From an uncultured Bacilli bacterium (GTDB lineage Bacteria > Bacillota_I > Bacilli_A > RF39 > UBA660), in NCBI GenBank assembly GCA_947629935.1, contig CANRFQ010000010.1, forward strand, positions 1 to 47,655: DNA of 47,655 nucleotides, read 5' to 3'. The translations under genes and the position numbers were made by a program. Positions 8,639-18,153 of this stretch are shown piece by piece (the stretch's first letter is position 1; every line of letters begins with the position of its first letter). A model generated the notes under the pieces. It searched no databases, was not told where the DNA came from, and was given only the letters and a program-made list of their open reading frames with translations.

Positions 8639-9187
8639 ATGATATTTTATGCAGTTATAGCAATTATTTGTTTGATTTTAATTTATATTTTTATAGTGCG
8701 TAATGGTATAGTAAAACTAAATAATAATGTTAAAGAGGCTTTTGCTACGATGGACGTGTACTTAAAAAAACGCTGGGATTTAATTCCTAATTTAGTAGAG
8801 ACAGTTAAAGGATATGCAAAACACGAGAAAACAACTTTAGAAGAAATTATTAAACTTAGAAATTTAGTTTACGATGATATGTCAGACAGCGAAAAATTAA
8901 GAACTAATACGACTGTCACGAGTGAAATTAGTAAATTAATGGCATTGGCTGAAAGCTATCCAGAATTGAAGGCTAATGAAAATTTTTTAAATCTTAGTAA
9001 AGAACTTGCGCAAATAGAAGAGGATATTGCTAATTCTCGTAAGTATTTTAATGGGACGGTTAGAGAATTTAATAATAAAGTAGAAATGTTTCCAAGTAAT
9101 ATTATAGCTAAAATTTTTGGCTATAAGTCAAAAGAAATGTTTACGGCTAAAGAAGAAGAAAAAGAAAACATTAAAATAGAATTATAG
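8639..9187 (+). CDS. lemA: LemA-family membrane protein
   Basis: The 182-aa protein has one N-terminal membrane helix (residues 2-21) with a very short outside end. It is followed by the LemA helical bundle, recognised by the NNNVKEAFATMDVYLKKRWDLIPNLV block and the later LSKELAQIEEDIANSRKYFNGTVREFN block (short parts only quoted here). The length is typical for the family (about 180-190 aa). LemA proteins are often encoded beside M48 proteases and DUF2207/TPM-domain proteins, as here; the molecular role is still unclear, probably in envelope stress. The stop is immediately followed by the DUF2207 gene. Confidence 0.93.
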   Translation: MIFYAVIAIICLILIYIFIVRNGIVKLNNNVKEAFATMDVYLKKRWDLIPNLVETVKGYAKHEKTTLEEIIKLRNLVYDDMSDSEKLRTNTTVTSEISKLMALAESYPELKANENFLNLSKELAQIEEDIANSRKYFNGTVREFNNKVEMFPSNIIAKIFGYKSKEMFTAKEEEKENIKIEL

Positions 9188-9199
9188 GTGGCGATTTTG

Positions 9200-11299
9200 A
9201 TGGAATTTGTAAGTAATTTATTGTCATCAGGAATGTTAGCAATTATTCTAAGTGTTTTTCTGTTAATCCCTATATTTTTTGTATGGCTATTTACTTTTAC
9301 TGGAAAAAATAGAGATTATCCTTTAAAGAAAAAGGCTCATAATTTTTGTTGTTGTTTACTAATATTTAGTGCATTAATTTTATTTTTCATAGGTGTTAGT
9401 TATTTAGAAAATAAAAATAGTAAATATGATAATACAGTTGATTCTTCTGCTGATGGGTTTACAATTGAAAATTATAAAGTAAAATTAAATGTTCATGAAA
9501 ATAATGTAGTAGATGTAGAGGAAGATCTAACAGTCAATTTTTATGAATATGGACACCACGGTATATATAAATTTATTCCAACGTGGTTGGAATATACTGG
9601 TAAAGATGGTAATACTGTCTCTCGTAATGCAAAAGTTACTAACTTAAAAGCAATTGGTGATGAATTTGAAACAGATACCATCAATGGTAAAAAAAGAATT
9701 AAGATTGGTTCTGCTAATAGTACGTTAGATCCAGGCTTAAAAACTTATACAGTTATGTACCAATATAATATGGGCGAAGATCCCTTTGATGATTTTGATG
9801 AATTTATTTTTCATGCTTATGGTGATTATTGGGGAACAAAAATTAATAACGCATCCATCGAACTTACAATGCCATCAAACATTTCTTCAAACTCAATTAA
9901 ATTTTTTAATGATAAATATCGGAATATTGATATAACATCTTACGTTGATTATTATGTGGAAGGTAATACCTTATATGCAAAAGTGTTAAATTATGATTTA
10001 TTTAAATCTTTAACAGTAGATATTGAATTGCCTGAAGGTTATTTTAATGCGGCTGCTAATAATTATGGATACACGTCGATGAGTTTGCTTATATTTATAA
10101 TTATTTTTGCAATTGTTATTTTTATAAGTTGGTTAAAATTTGGTAAAGATTATCACTACTCAGAAACTGTTGAGTTTTATCCTCCCGAGGGTTATGATTC
10201 GGCAGCAATTGGCTATATTTACAAAAAGGAAAGTGGTCGCAAATTAGCAATTTCTTTAATTGTAGAACTGGCTAGCAAAGGCGTAATACGTATTGATGAA
10301 TCAGATGATAAAAAAACAAGAACAATAACTAATCTCTGTTCAGTTGATATAAACAAAGCTATAAATCGGAAGATTGGAATTACTAAATTAAAAGATGCTA
10401 AAGCCGGTACAGAAAAATCTAAGCTTGATAAATATTTTGGTGATAAGGATACAGCAGTGATAACAGAAAAACATGAAGATTTTTATTCATCTACAAAAAG
10501 CATGGTAAAAAATGGGTATCTTAGAATAGATTATGATACCATAAATGATTATTCAAAAGAGGCAATTAATAATATTACTGAGCAAATCAAAAAGAACGCA
10601 AATGATAATTTATCTAAACTTACAACTAATGAAAGAATAGTTTACGATCAATTATTTGTTAATAGTGATGTAAATATTTTAGAAAAAGATACAGACTTTT
10701 ATATAGTATTTACTAATTTAAATAGTAATTTACAACAAGAATTAGATGCAAAAATTGATGAATCTAAATCATACACGTATATGATTATTTCCAGTATATT
10801 AGTTTTCTTTGGGGTATTTTATTTTATGTTTGCTTTTAATATTTATGAAGATTTAAACCCTAAATATAGTATACTATACGGAATTTCTATTATAGCAATT
10901 TGCTTATCAGTAGTTTTTATATTATTGATGAATAGGAAGACGACTTATGGAAGTCAGATTTTGGCAAAGATTAAAGGGTTTAAAAAATATTTAGAGACTG
11001 CCGAAAAGTCTCAATTAGAAGGTTTAGTAAATCAAAATCCAAATTATTTTTATGATATTTTGCCTTATGCTTATGTTTTGGGAGTGTCTAAAAAATGGAT
11101 TGAAAAATTTGAAAATATTCCAATGCCTGAGGTAAATATGGGAAATTTTGATTATTTTGATACAGATTCTTATAATAGTTTATCGGATTCTGTTTCATAT
11201 CCAATCTCAAGTGGGGGATTTTCATCTTCCTCATGTGGAGGCGGATGTTCCTCATGTGGTGGGGGATGTTCTTCTTGTGGAGGTGGTGGCTCTTGGTAA
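9200..11299 (+). CDS. DUF2207 membrane protein with Cys/Gly repeat tail
   Basis: The protein is 699 aa from the ATG at 9200. An upstream in-frame GTG at 9188 is possible, but AGGTGG at 9186-9191 fits as RBS for 9200. There are two N-terminal helices, an extracellular DUF2207 domain (about 85-280, with typical 'HHGIYKFIP' and 'DFDEFIFHAYGDYWGT' patterns), then a helix (about 295-315), a cytoplasmic region, two more helices (about 525-575) and a C-terminal tail. The tail has Cys at 679, 683, 686, 690 and 693, spaced C-G3-C-S2-C-G3-C-S2-C, ending GGGGSW. DUF2207 proteins often end in Gly-rich tails; the regular cysteines are unusual. It directly abuts a radical SAM/SPASM gene. Confidence 0.85.
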   Translation: MEFVSNLLSSGMLAIILSVFLLIPIFFVWLFTFTGKNRDYPLKKKAHNFCCCLLIFSALILFFIGVSYLENKNSKYDNTVDSSADGFTIENYKVKLNVHENNVVDVEEDLTVNFYEYGHHGIYKFIPTWLEYTGKDGNTVSRNAKVTNLKAIGDEFETDTINGKKRIKIGSANSTLDPGLKTYTVMYQYNMGEDPFDDFDEFIFHAYGDYWGTKINNASIELTMPSNISSNSIKFFNDKYRNIDITSYVDYYVEGNTLYAKVLNYDLFKSLTVDIELPEGYFNAAANNYGYTSMSLLIFIIIFAIVIFISWLKFGKDYHYSETVEFYPPEGYDSAAIGYIYKKESGRKLAISLIVELASKGVIRIDESDDKKTRTITNLCSVDINKAINRKIGITKLKDAKAGTEKSKLDKYFGDKDTAVITEKHEDFYSSTKSMVKNGYLRIDYDTINDYSKEAINNITEQIKKNANDNLSKLTTNERIVYDQLFVNSDVNILEKDTDFYIVFTNLNSNLQQELDAKIDESKSYTYMIISSILVFFGVFYFMFAFNIYEDLNPKYSILYGISIIAICLSVVFILLMNRKTTYGSQILAKIKGFKKYLETAEKSQLEGLVNQNPNYFYDILPYAYVLGVSKKWIEKFENIPMPEVNMGNFDYFDTDSYNSLSDSVSYPISSGGFSSSSCGGGCSSCGGGCSSCGGGGSW

Positions 11300-11310
11300 A
11301 AAAATTTGTA

Positions 11311-12282
11311 ATGCAATGGCATTTAAGCGAGATTTGCAATTTAAAATGCAAACATTGTTATCAAGAGAAACATATTCCGGTCCAATTAAAATTTGAACAA
11401 TTAATTGCTATACTTAATCAATATCGCGAGTTATTAAAAAAATTAAATATGAAGGGACATATTAATTTAACCGGTGGAGAACCGTTATGTTGTCCTTTCT
11501 TTTTTAAAATATTAGATGAATTTCAAAAGGATAAAAGTTTATATAGCTTTTCCATATTGACAAATGGTACTTTAATAACAGATGAAATAGCGAAAAAAAT
11601 TAGTAATTATAATCCTGAATATGTCCAAGTTAGTTTGGAAGGTGGAAAAAAGATGAACGATTTTGTCAGAGGGACAGGTGTTTATAAAAAAGTTGCTAAA
11701 GCTATATCTTATTTAAAAAAATACAACATATTTGTATCGCTTTCTTTTACTGCCACCAAATTAAATTATAAAGAATTTCCTAAAGTAGTAAAATTTGCTA
11801 TAAAAAATAATGTTGATAATGTGTGGTCAGATAGATTTATACCTCTAGGGACAGATTATGATAAAGAGTTTATTATGGGATTAGGAGAAACTAAAAAATT
11901 TTTAAATATTATGGAACAAGAAAGGCAAAAGTTAAAGAAAATAAAAAGTAAAACTAAAATAGCTATGTATAGAGCCTTGCAATTTCAAAAAACAAATGAT
12001 TATCCCTATAGATGTACAGCAGGAATATCGTTATTAACGGTAATGGAAAATGGTGATTTAGTTCCCTGTCGACGCTTACCGATAGTTGTTGGTAATTTAT
12101 TAAATGAAAATATGTGGGACTTATACAATAATAATGAAGTATTAAAAAAATTGCAGAAGGATATTATTCCTGATGATTGTCTAAAGTGTGAGCATGCGGG
12201 AGTTTGCCGTGGGGGATTAAAGTGTTTAACATATGCAATTTATAAAAATTTAAATAATAAAGATATCGGCTGTAATTTATAA
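11311..12282 (+). CDS. Radical SAM/SPASM protein, putative peptide/protein maturase
   Basis: The protein is 323 aa from the ATG at 11311. The [4Fe-4S]-SAM motif CNLKCKHC gives Cys9, Cys13 and Cys16 directly after MQWHLSEI. The GGEP motif follows (LTGGEPL). The C-terminus has a SPASM domain: C-x12-G-x4-C, then C-x2-C-x5-C-x5-C and a last Cys near the end, enough for auxiliary clusters. SPASM proteins typically modify peptides or proteins. An alternative start is TTG 11293, inside the end of the DUF2207 gene, with GGAGGTGG at 11279-11286 as RBS; either start makes the two genes touch. The nearby Cys-rich tail is the obvious candidate substrate (inference). A terminator follows, separating it from pflB. 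Confidence 0.85.
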   Translation: MQWHLSEICNLKCKHCYQEKHIPVQLKFEQLIAILNQYRELLKKLNMKGHINLTGGEPLCCPFFFKILDEFQKDKSLYSFSILTNGTLITDEIAKKISNYNPEYVQVSLEGGKKMNDFVRGTGVYKKVAKAISYLKKYNIFVSLSFTATKLNYKEFPKVVKFAIKNNVDNVWSDRFIPLGTDYDKEFIMGLGETKKFLNIMEQERQKLKKIKSKTKIAMYRALQFQKTNDYPYRCTAGISLLTVMENGDLVPCRRLPIVVGNLLNENMWDLYNNNEVLKKLQKDIIPDDCLKCEHAGVCRGGLKCLTYAIYKNLNNKDIGCNL

Positions 12283-12287
12283 GTTTT

Positions 12288-12310
12288 AAAAATCCTATTT
12301 AGGATTTTTT
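12288..12310 (+). terminator. Rho-independent terminator after the radical SAM gene
   Basis: AAAAATCCTA (12288-12297), TT loop, TAGGATTTTTT (12300-12310). It ends the upstream unit before the pfl promoter. Confidence 0.8.
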
Positions 12311-12333
12311 GTGTCTAATTTTAAAAGATAATA

Positions 12334-12362
12334 TTGTTCTTATAAAAAAAAGTTTATATAAT
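12334..12362 (+). promoter_or_regulatory. pflB promoter
   Basis: TTGTTC (12334-12339), 17-nt spacer, TATAAT (12357-12362). Transcription would start near 12369, so the in-frame ATG at 12367 cannot be the start. This supports the ATG at 12388. Confidence 0.75.
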
Positions 12363-12387
12363 AAATATGGAAATGGTAGTGGTATTA

Positions 12388-14619
12388 ATGGAAAAAGCTT
12401 GGCATAATTTTAAAGGAGAAAATTGGAAAATAAATATTGATATTGCTGATTTTATTAAAGAAAATTACACTGAATACACAGGAGATGAAAATTTTTTAGT
12501 AGCTCCTACAAAGAAAACACAAGCGGTTTGGAAAGTTTGTGATGAAGCTTTAAAAGTGGAGCTTGATAAAGGTATTTACGATGTTGAAGTAAACGAAGTG
12601 TCGGGGATAAATAATTTCAAACCAGGATATATTTGTCCCGAAGACGATGTTATAGTAGGCTTGCAAACTGATGGATTACTAAAGAGGATCGTCAATCCTT
12701 TTGGTGGTATGCGTATGGTCAAATCAGCTTTAGCTGCCTATGGTTATGAACTTAATAAAGATATTGATAAATATTTTAATAAATATCGTAAAACTCATAA
12801 TGATGGAGTTTTTGATGCATATACAACTGACATTAGAAAAGCTCGTCATTGTGGCCTTTTAACGGGTCTTCCAGATGCCTATGGTCGAGGCCGCATTATT
12901 GGTGATTATCGACGTATTGCTTTATATGGCATTGACTTTTTAGTTGAAGAAAAACAAAAGGATTTACTCGCTTTAGAAAAAGAAGAACTAACAGAATACG
13001 TTATTCGTTTAAGAGAAGAAGTTAGCATGCAAATTAAAGCTTTGCAAGATATCAAAGATATGGCTCAAAGTTATGGTTTTGATATTTCCAAGCCAGCTAC
13101 TAATGCGCAAGAGGCAACACAATGGTTATATTTTGGCTACTTAGCTGCTATTAAAGAAAATAATGGAGCAGCTATGAGTTTAGGCCGAACATCCACATTT
13201 TTAGATATTTATATCGAAAGAGACTTAAAAGAAGGTCTATTAACTGAAGAAAAGGCGCAAGAAATAATTGATAATTTTATTATTAAATTACGTATGGCTC
13301 GTCATCTAAGAACCCCAGAATATAATGAACTTTTTGCTGGCGATCCTACGTGGGTTACGGAAAGCATTGGTGGAATGCTTGATGAACAACATTCATTAGT
13401 TACTAAAAATTCTTTTAGATATTTACATACTTTAACTAATCTAGAAAGTTCTCCAGAACCTAATATGACTGTACTATGGAGTGATAAACTTCCTGATAAT
13501 TTTAAAAAATATTGTGCTAAAATGTCTATTAACACAGATGCTATTCAATATGAAAATGATGAGTTAATGCGTCCTATTCATGGGTATGATTATGCAATTG
13601 CTTGTTGTGTTTCCGCGATGACAGTTGGTAAACAAGTGCAATTTTTCGGAGCACGTTGTAACTTAGCTAAAGCTTTGCTTTATGCCATAAATGGTGGAGT
13701 TGACGAAGTTAAAGGCGACCAAGTTATTGAAGGCTTTGAAAAAATGACCGATGAATATTTAGATTATGATAAAGTAATGAAGGTTTATGATAAAATGCTT
13801 GGTAAAGTTGCAAAAATATATGTTGATGCGATGAACATCATTCATTTTATGCATGATAAGTATGCTTATGAAGCAGGACAAATGGCTTTACACGATACAG
13901 ATCCTGAGAAACTAATGGCTTTTGGAATAGCGGGCTTTTCTGTAGCTATTGATTCTTTATCAGCTATTAAATATGCGAAAGTAAAACCAATACGCAACGA
14001 AGAAGGAGTTGCTATTGATTTTGTGATAGAAGGTGAATTTCCCAAATATGGAAATGATGATGATCGCGTAGATGACATTGGTAAAGATTTAGCTAAACGT
14101 TTCTTTAATAAGCTAGCGCAATATAAACTTTATAAAAATGCGAAACATACTTTATCAATTTTAACTATCACTTCGAATGTTGTGTATGGTAAGAAGACCG
14201 GTTCTACCCCAGATGGTCGAAAAGCTGGAGAACCTTTTGCCCCAGGAGCTAACCCAATGCATGGAAGAGATGCTAGTGGTGCCTTAGCTTCATTAAATTC
14301 GGTAGCAAAAATACCTTATACCAATGTTTGTGAAGATGGAATATCAAATACTTTCTCTATTATTCCTAATAGCTTAGGACATACGGAGGAAGAAAGAAAA
14401 GAAAACTTAGTAAATATTATGGATGGTTACTTTAAACAAGGTGCACATCATTTAAATGTTAACGTTTTAAATCGCGAAACTTTAGAAGATGCGATGGAAA
14501 ACCCTGATAAATATCCTAATTTAACTATTAGAGTATCTGGCTATGCGGTAAGGTTTATTCGTTTATCAAGAGCTCATCAATTGGAAGTAATTAGTCGAAC
14601 TTTCCATGGAAGTATCTAA
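12388..14619 (+). CDS. pflB: Formate C-acetyltransferase (pyruvate formate-lyase)
   Basis: The protein is 743 aa from the ATG at 12388. It converts pyruvate and CoA to acetyl-CoA and formate in anaerobic fermentation. The catalytic Cys pair lies in IACCVSAM (Cys406-Cys407), and the glycyl-radical site in RVSGYAVRF (Gly718), 25 residues before the C-terminus as usual. The length matches PFL (about 740-760 aa). The N-terminus [11 protein letters not shown] matches the family start. An upstream ATG at 12367 would add seven residues but falls in the promoter/transcription-start region. The stop overlaps the pflA start (TAATG). Confidence 0.97.
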   Translation: MEKAWHNFKGENWKINIDIADFIKENYTEYTGDENFLVAPTKKTQAVWKVCDEALKVELDKGIYDVEVNEVSGINNFKPGYICPEDDVIVGLQTDGLLKRIVNPFGGMRMVKSALAAYGYELNKDIDKYFNKYRKTHNDGVFDAYTTDIRKARHCGLLTGLPDAYGRGRIIGDYRRIALYGIDFLVEEKQKDLLALEKEELTEYVIRLREEVSMQIKALQDIKDMAQSYGFDISKPATNAQEATQWLYFGYLAAIKENNGAAMSLGRTSTFLDIYIERDLKEGLLTEEKAQEIIDNFIIKLRMARHLRTPEYNELFAGDPTWVTESIGGMLDEQHSLVTKNSFRYLHTLTNLESSPEPNMTVLWSDKLPDNFKKYCAKMSINTDAIQYENDELMRPIHGYDYAIACCVSAMTVGKQVQFFGARCNLAKALLYAINGGVDEVKGDQVIEGFEKMTDEYLDYDKVMKVYDKMLGKVAKIYVDAMNIIHFMHDKYAYEAGQMALHDTDPEKLMAFGIAGFSVAIDSLSAIKYAKVKPIRNEEGVAIDFVIEGEFPKYGNDDDRVDDIGKDLAKRFFNKLAQYKLYKNAKHTLSILTITSNVVYGKKTGSTPDGRKAGEPFAPGANPMHGRDASGALASLNSVAKIPYTNVCEDGISNTFSIIPNSLGHTEEERKENLVNIMDGYFKQGAHHLNVNVLNRETLEDAMENPDKYPNLTIRVSGYAVRFIRLSRAHQLEVISRTFHGSI

Positions 14620-15311
14620 TGCAAGGTTATATTTCTAGCGTTGAACCAATGGGTTTAGTAGATGGTCCAGGATTACGATACGTTGTATTTATGCAAGGTT
14701 GTAAATTGAGATGCTTATATTGTCATAATCCAGAAACCTGGCAAATGGGAAAGGGTCAGAAAATAACAACAGATGAACTTCTAAATAAAATATTAAGATA
14801 TAAAAATTATTATATTAAGGGTGGCGTAACTTTTAGTGGAGGTGAACCTTTAATTCAAAAAGATTTCTTAATTGATATCTTAAAAAAATGCAAGGCGAAT
14901 AATTTGCATACGGCTCTTGATACGGCTGGAGTCGGTACTGGTGATTATGAAGAAATACTTAAATATGTTGATTTAGTTATTTTAGATGTTAAAGCGACAG
15001 ATGAAGAAAGCTATTTGCAAATAACTAGTTCTAATATGGACGAATTTAATAAATTCTTAACTGTAGCTAAAAAATTAAATAAAGATTTTTGGATAAGAAG
15101 TGTTATTGTGCCGGGTTTAAATGATAGCAAAGAATATATTCTGTCTTTAAAAGAATACATTTCTAAAATACCTAATGTTTTAAAAGTGGAATTACTTCCT
15201 TATCATTTATATGGAGTAGATAAATATAAAGAACTGAATTTAAAATATCCTTTGGATAAAGTGCCACCGATGGATTTAGATAAATTAAAAGAATTGGAAA
15301 AATATCTTTAA
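14619..15311 (+). CDS. pflA: Pyruvate formate-lyase-activating enzyme
   Basis: The 230-aa radical SAM enzyme installs the glycyl radical on PflB. The cluster motif is CKLRCLYC (Cys28, Cys32, Cys35), followed by HNPETW, and a GGVTFSGGEP block is present. The length is near the family norm (about 240 aa). The start codon overlaps the pflB stop by one base, so the two are coupled. It lacks the extra ferredoxin-like insert of the larger glycyl-radical activases, which fits a genuine PFL activase. Confidence 0.97.
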   Translation: MQGYISSVEPMGLVDGPGLRYVVFMQGCKLRCLYCHNPETWQMGKGQKITTDELLNKILRYKNYYIKGGVTFSGGEPLIQKDFLIDILKKCKANNLHTALDTAGVGTGDYEEILKYVDLVILDVKATDEESYLQITSSNMDEFNKFLTVAKKLNKDFWIRSVIVPGLNDSKEYILSLKEYISKIPNVLKVELLPYHLYGVDKYKELNLKYPLDKVPPMDLDKLKELEKYL

Positions 15312-15313
15312 TG

Positions 15314-15341
15314 TGCTGGCAAGTAATTGTTAGCATTTTTT
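15314..15341 (+). terminator. Rho-independent terminator of pflBA
   Basis: TGCTGGCAA (15314-15322), loop GTAA, TTGTTAGCA (15327-15335, two G-T pairs), then a T-run. Confidence 0.75.
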
Positions 15342-15417
15342 AATTAGACTAAAATAAATTTTAATAGGAATAGGTTATATAAATGTAAAATAAGAGGTGA
15401 GTAAAAGCCTTTTTTAT

Positions 15418-15445
15418 TTGAAATAAACGAAAAGTAGGGTATTAT
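15418..15445 (+). promoter_or_regulatory. Promoter of the 864-aa multidomain gene
   Basis: TTGAAA (15418-15423), 16-nt spacer, TATTAT (15440-15445). RBS GAGGAG lies about 8 nt before the ATG at 15464. Confidence 0.55.
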
Positions 15446-15463
15446 TTTAATAGAGGAGATATT

Positions 15464-18058
15464 ATGCCAATTGACTATGAATATATTGATAAATGGTTAA
15501 ATTTAGAAGCTAGTAAAATTATAAAAAATATAATTACTAGTTTTTCAAGTTGCCTAACTCCTGAAATTTTAAAAAGCCTTCCTCAAAATCTTGATAAGTT
15601 TATCGTAGTTAATAAACCGACTAAGGAAGATGTTGAAAGATTTAGTAAAGAAGATGGTGTAAAAGATCCTACGGAATACAGTATTGAACATGTTCCAAGT
15701 GCTCATGGTGGCCGTGCTAAAAATGATGGTCTAATTCATATATATCCTTACTCTAAATCATTTGAAAACTGCCAAAATAATGATGAAATAATTAGCTCTT
15801 GTTTAAATGACATTATTACGCATGAAATTTTTCATTATTTTATAAGACCTGATATTAATATTCAAAATGATCCAATAAAAGAAGATTTTAGTCATTATAT
15901 TACAGAGGGATTAGTTCAGTTATATGCTGAAGAATATCAATTATCACAGGGAAAAAACAAACCATATTCTAATTATGACAAAAATGTGGAAACTGCTAAG
16001 CAATTAATAGCAGGTTTACCAGATACGATTAAAAAGGATTTTACGAAATTACATCAATTTATATTTTCTTGTAGTATAGATAGTTTATTAGCAAATTCTA
16101 AAAATGGTAAAGATATTTTTGAAAAATATTCATTTAATTCTAATATTCGTACAAAAATAAATAATATAGTAAAAGAAACAATATCTCAATTGGGAATTAC
16201 AGATGAAAATGAAATAAAAGGAATAATTAAGCATTTTAAGAAATTAGATATAAATCAAGCAATATCAGAAATATCTGCCCAATTAACACAAATACAAAAT
16301 ATTGAATTACAAACTCGGTTAAATGAAATAAAAGATTCTATCACTGCTCGTCAAAAAGGATCTCTGCCTGCTGTACATGAAAAAAGTTTTATTCCGCTTA
16401 TGAATCAAGAATACTTAAATTCTCTAGGACTATCACCAAGACAAATAACTAACTTAGAAGAACTATCTAAACGGGCAATTAATGAAAACTTATATACTAA
16501 CCCTCCTGATTTTCAGCATGATTTAAAACATGTTGAAAGAGTAATGCTTTATGCTCAGTTAATTGCAAATAAAATGCAAAAGCAGGGTTTAAATGTTAAT
16601 GAAAATAAATTGCTCATGGCGGCGTTATATCATGACATTGGCAAAACTATTGGTGCTTCTAATAAAGAGCATGGTAAAGTGGGAATGCTGGAATTTAAAA
16701 AGAAAATGCAAGGTAAAATTGATAATGTAACTTTGGAGCAACTTTCTTTAATTATTGGTAATCATAGTGAAGAAAATAATAAACTTGATTTTCAAAATAC
16801 AAATCTTAATTTAGAAGAACAAGAAGAAGCTCAACTTTTATGCAATATTTTAAAAGATGCCGATGCTTTAGATCGAAACAGACTAAACTATCCACCCCCT
16901 ATAGGGAATTGTGATATTAATTATTTAAGAACAGATGCTGCTAAAGAGATATTGCCTCTTACTGATAACTTGCTCTTAGAATATCAAAAAGCCCAAGTAC
17001 GAGATAAAGAAAGAGAAACAGGTCAAAATATTTTTAATGATTATGATAAATTAAATAATTGGCTCGAAAATTATATGAGTGGCAAGCAGGATTATATTTA
17101 TCATGCGTCTTTAACACCAGCTATAGAAGAATTGCAACCCAAAGAAAGCACGCAAGCAGGTAGTTATGTTTATGGTGATGTGGATCCTATCAAGTGTAGT
17201 ATGATGGCAGCATTCCGTTTATCACTTCTAATTGATAGAAGTGGCTCTAAACATGAATTAACAGAAGTTTTTCCCAATGCCATTGATACGGCAATAAATA
17301 ATAAATTAATAACTCTTTATCGATTACCTAAAGAAGAGTTTCAACCTTATAAAGAAACTGTTACCTCAGCTCCAAATGGGGAATGGGTTAGTAAAAATAG
17401 TGTAAAACCAGTCGAAGAAGTTACAATGCCGGCCGCAGAATATTTTAAATATTTAGAAAATAATCATTTGATTAAGGTAGATTATGATCATTCAGAAAAA
17501 AGACAAATGAGTGGTATTTTAGATTCAATGAACATGTACTTGTGGGGTCTTAAAAATAATGATAATATGCAAAATGCTAATAATAAGTATCAACAGATGC
17601 TAGCAACTGTCAAATACTATGCGCCAGATAAAGTTTTTGCTGTCGGTAATATTAAAGCGAAAGCTGATGAAATAATAGATAAACACTTAAAAGAATGGCA
17701 AAGCAACAATATTTCTGTTAACTTTAATGATGAAAAAAATTTTTTAGCACCTATTGTCAATGAGTATAACGATTATAAACATCAACAAAAAGAGGAGCTT
17801 TTTAAACAAGAAAAAAAGGAAAAGGAAACAGGTAATAAAAAATATCAATTAAAAGATGCCAAAGATTATCGATCTAAAAAACAAAATCTACTTAATATAA
17901 AGAAAAACTTATTAATGCAGAAACAACAATCTTTATCAAATAAAACTGGTGTAACATACAAACGAACAATGAATGGATTTATTAATATTTTATTGCCAAT
18001 AATAGTAGTATGTGCCATTATAATGGGTGGGATAATATTAGGTATAAGCTTAGTTTAA
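15464..18058 (+). CDS. Multidomain protein: HExxH peptidase-like + HD hydrolase + uncharacterised domain + C-terminal membrane helix
   Basis: The protein has 864 aa. The N-terminal domain has HEIFHYF (His120, Glu121, His124) and, about 27 residues on, ITEGLVQLYAE, whose Glu could be the third zinc ligand (gluzincin-like). Residues about 345-470 form an HD domain: His in DLKHVERV, His390-Asp391 in LYHDIGK, a His in IIGNHSEE and the Asp of LKDADALDR; all metal positions look intact. Residues about 543-660 start with YHASLTP (His547) and contain VYGDVDP and LITLYRLP patterns, vaguely like ADP-ribosyltransferase-fold domains (weak). A Lys/Gln-rich helical region and one C-terminal membrane helix (about 838-862) follow. 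No named family recognised for the whole. Confidence 0.7.
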   Translation: MPIDYEYIDKWLNLEASKIIKNIITSFSSCLTPEILKSLPQNLDKFIVVNKPTKEDVERFSKEDGVKDPTEYSIEHVPSAHGGRAKNDGLIHIYPYSKSFENCQNNDEIISSCLNDIITHEIFHYFIRPDINIQNDPIKEDFSHYITEGLVQLYAEEYQLSQGKNKPYSNYDKNVETAKQLIAGLPDTIKKDFTKLHQFIFSCSIDSLLANSKNGKDIFEKYSFNSNIRTKINNIVKETISQLGITDENEIKGIIKHFKKLDINQAISEISAQLTQIQNIELQTRLNEIKDSITARQKGSLPAVHEKSFIPLMNQEYLNSLGLSPRQITNLEELSKRAINENLYTNPPDFQHDLKHVERVMLYAQLIANKMQKQGLNVNENKLLMAALYHDIGKTIGASNKEHGKVGMLEFKKKMQGKIDNVTLEQLSLIIGNHSEENNKLDFQNTNLNLEEQEEAQLLCNILKDADALDRNRLNYPPPIGNCDINYLRTDAAKEILPLTDNLLLEYQKAQVRDKERETGQNIFNDYDKLNNWLENYMSGKQDYIYHASLTPAIEELQPKESTQAGSYVYGDVDPIKCSMMAAFRLSLLIDRSGSKHELTEVFPNAIDTAINNKLITLYRLPKEEFQPYKETVTSAPNGEWVSKNSVKPVEEVTMPAAEYFKYLENNHLIKVDYDHSEKRQMSGILDSMNMYLWGLKNNDNMQNANNKYQQMLATVKYYAPDKVFAVGNIKAKADEIIDKHLKEWQSNNISVNFNDEKNFLAPIVNEYNDYKHQQKEELFKQEKKEKETGNKKYQLKDAKDYRSKKQNLLNIKKNLLMQKQQSLSNKTGVTYKRTMNGFINILLPIIVVCAIIMGGIILGISLV

Positions 18059-18153
18059 ATAAGAAAAGATAGTGAATTATAAACCTTTATAATGAACAAA
18101 ATACTTGTAGTTCTAGAAGATAAATATACAAAATAAAAACCTAGGAGATAGTT

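Noticed and set aside
11233-11310. N-terminal extension of the radical SAM protein (Trp/Met-rich)
   Set aside because: It is the DUF2207 tail read in another frame. The family's N-terminus begins at MQWHLSEICN (ATG 11311) or at most TTG 11293.
11088-11396. Two short ORFs around the DUF2207 tail (minus 11088-11351, plus 11148-11396)
   Set aside because: They read the Gly/Cys tail and the radical SAM start in wrong frames; no RBS or family pattern.
13302-14078. Minus-strand ORFs opposite pflB
   Set aside because: Antisense shadows of a highly conserved enzyme; no start signals.
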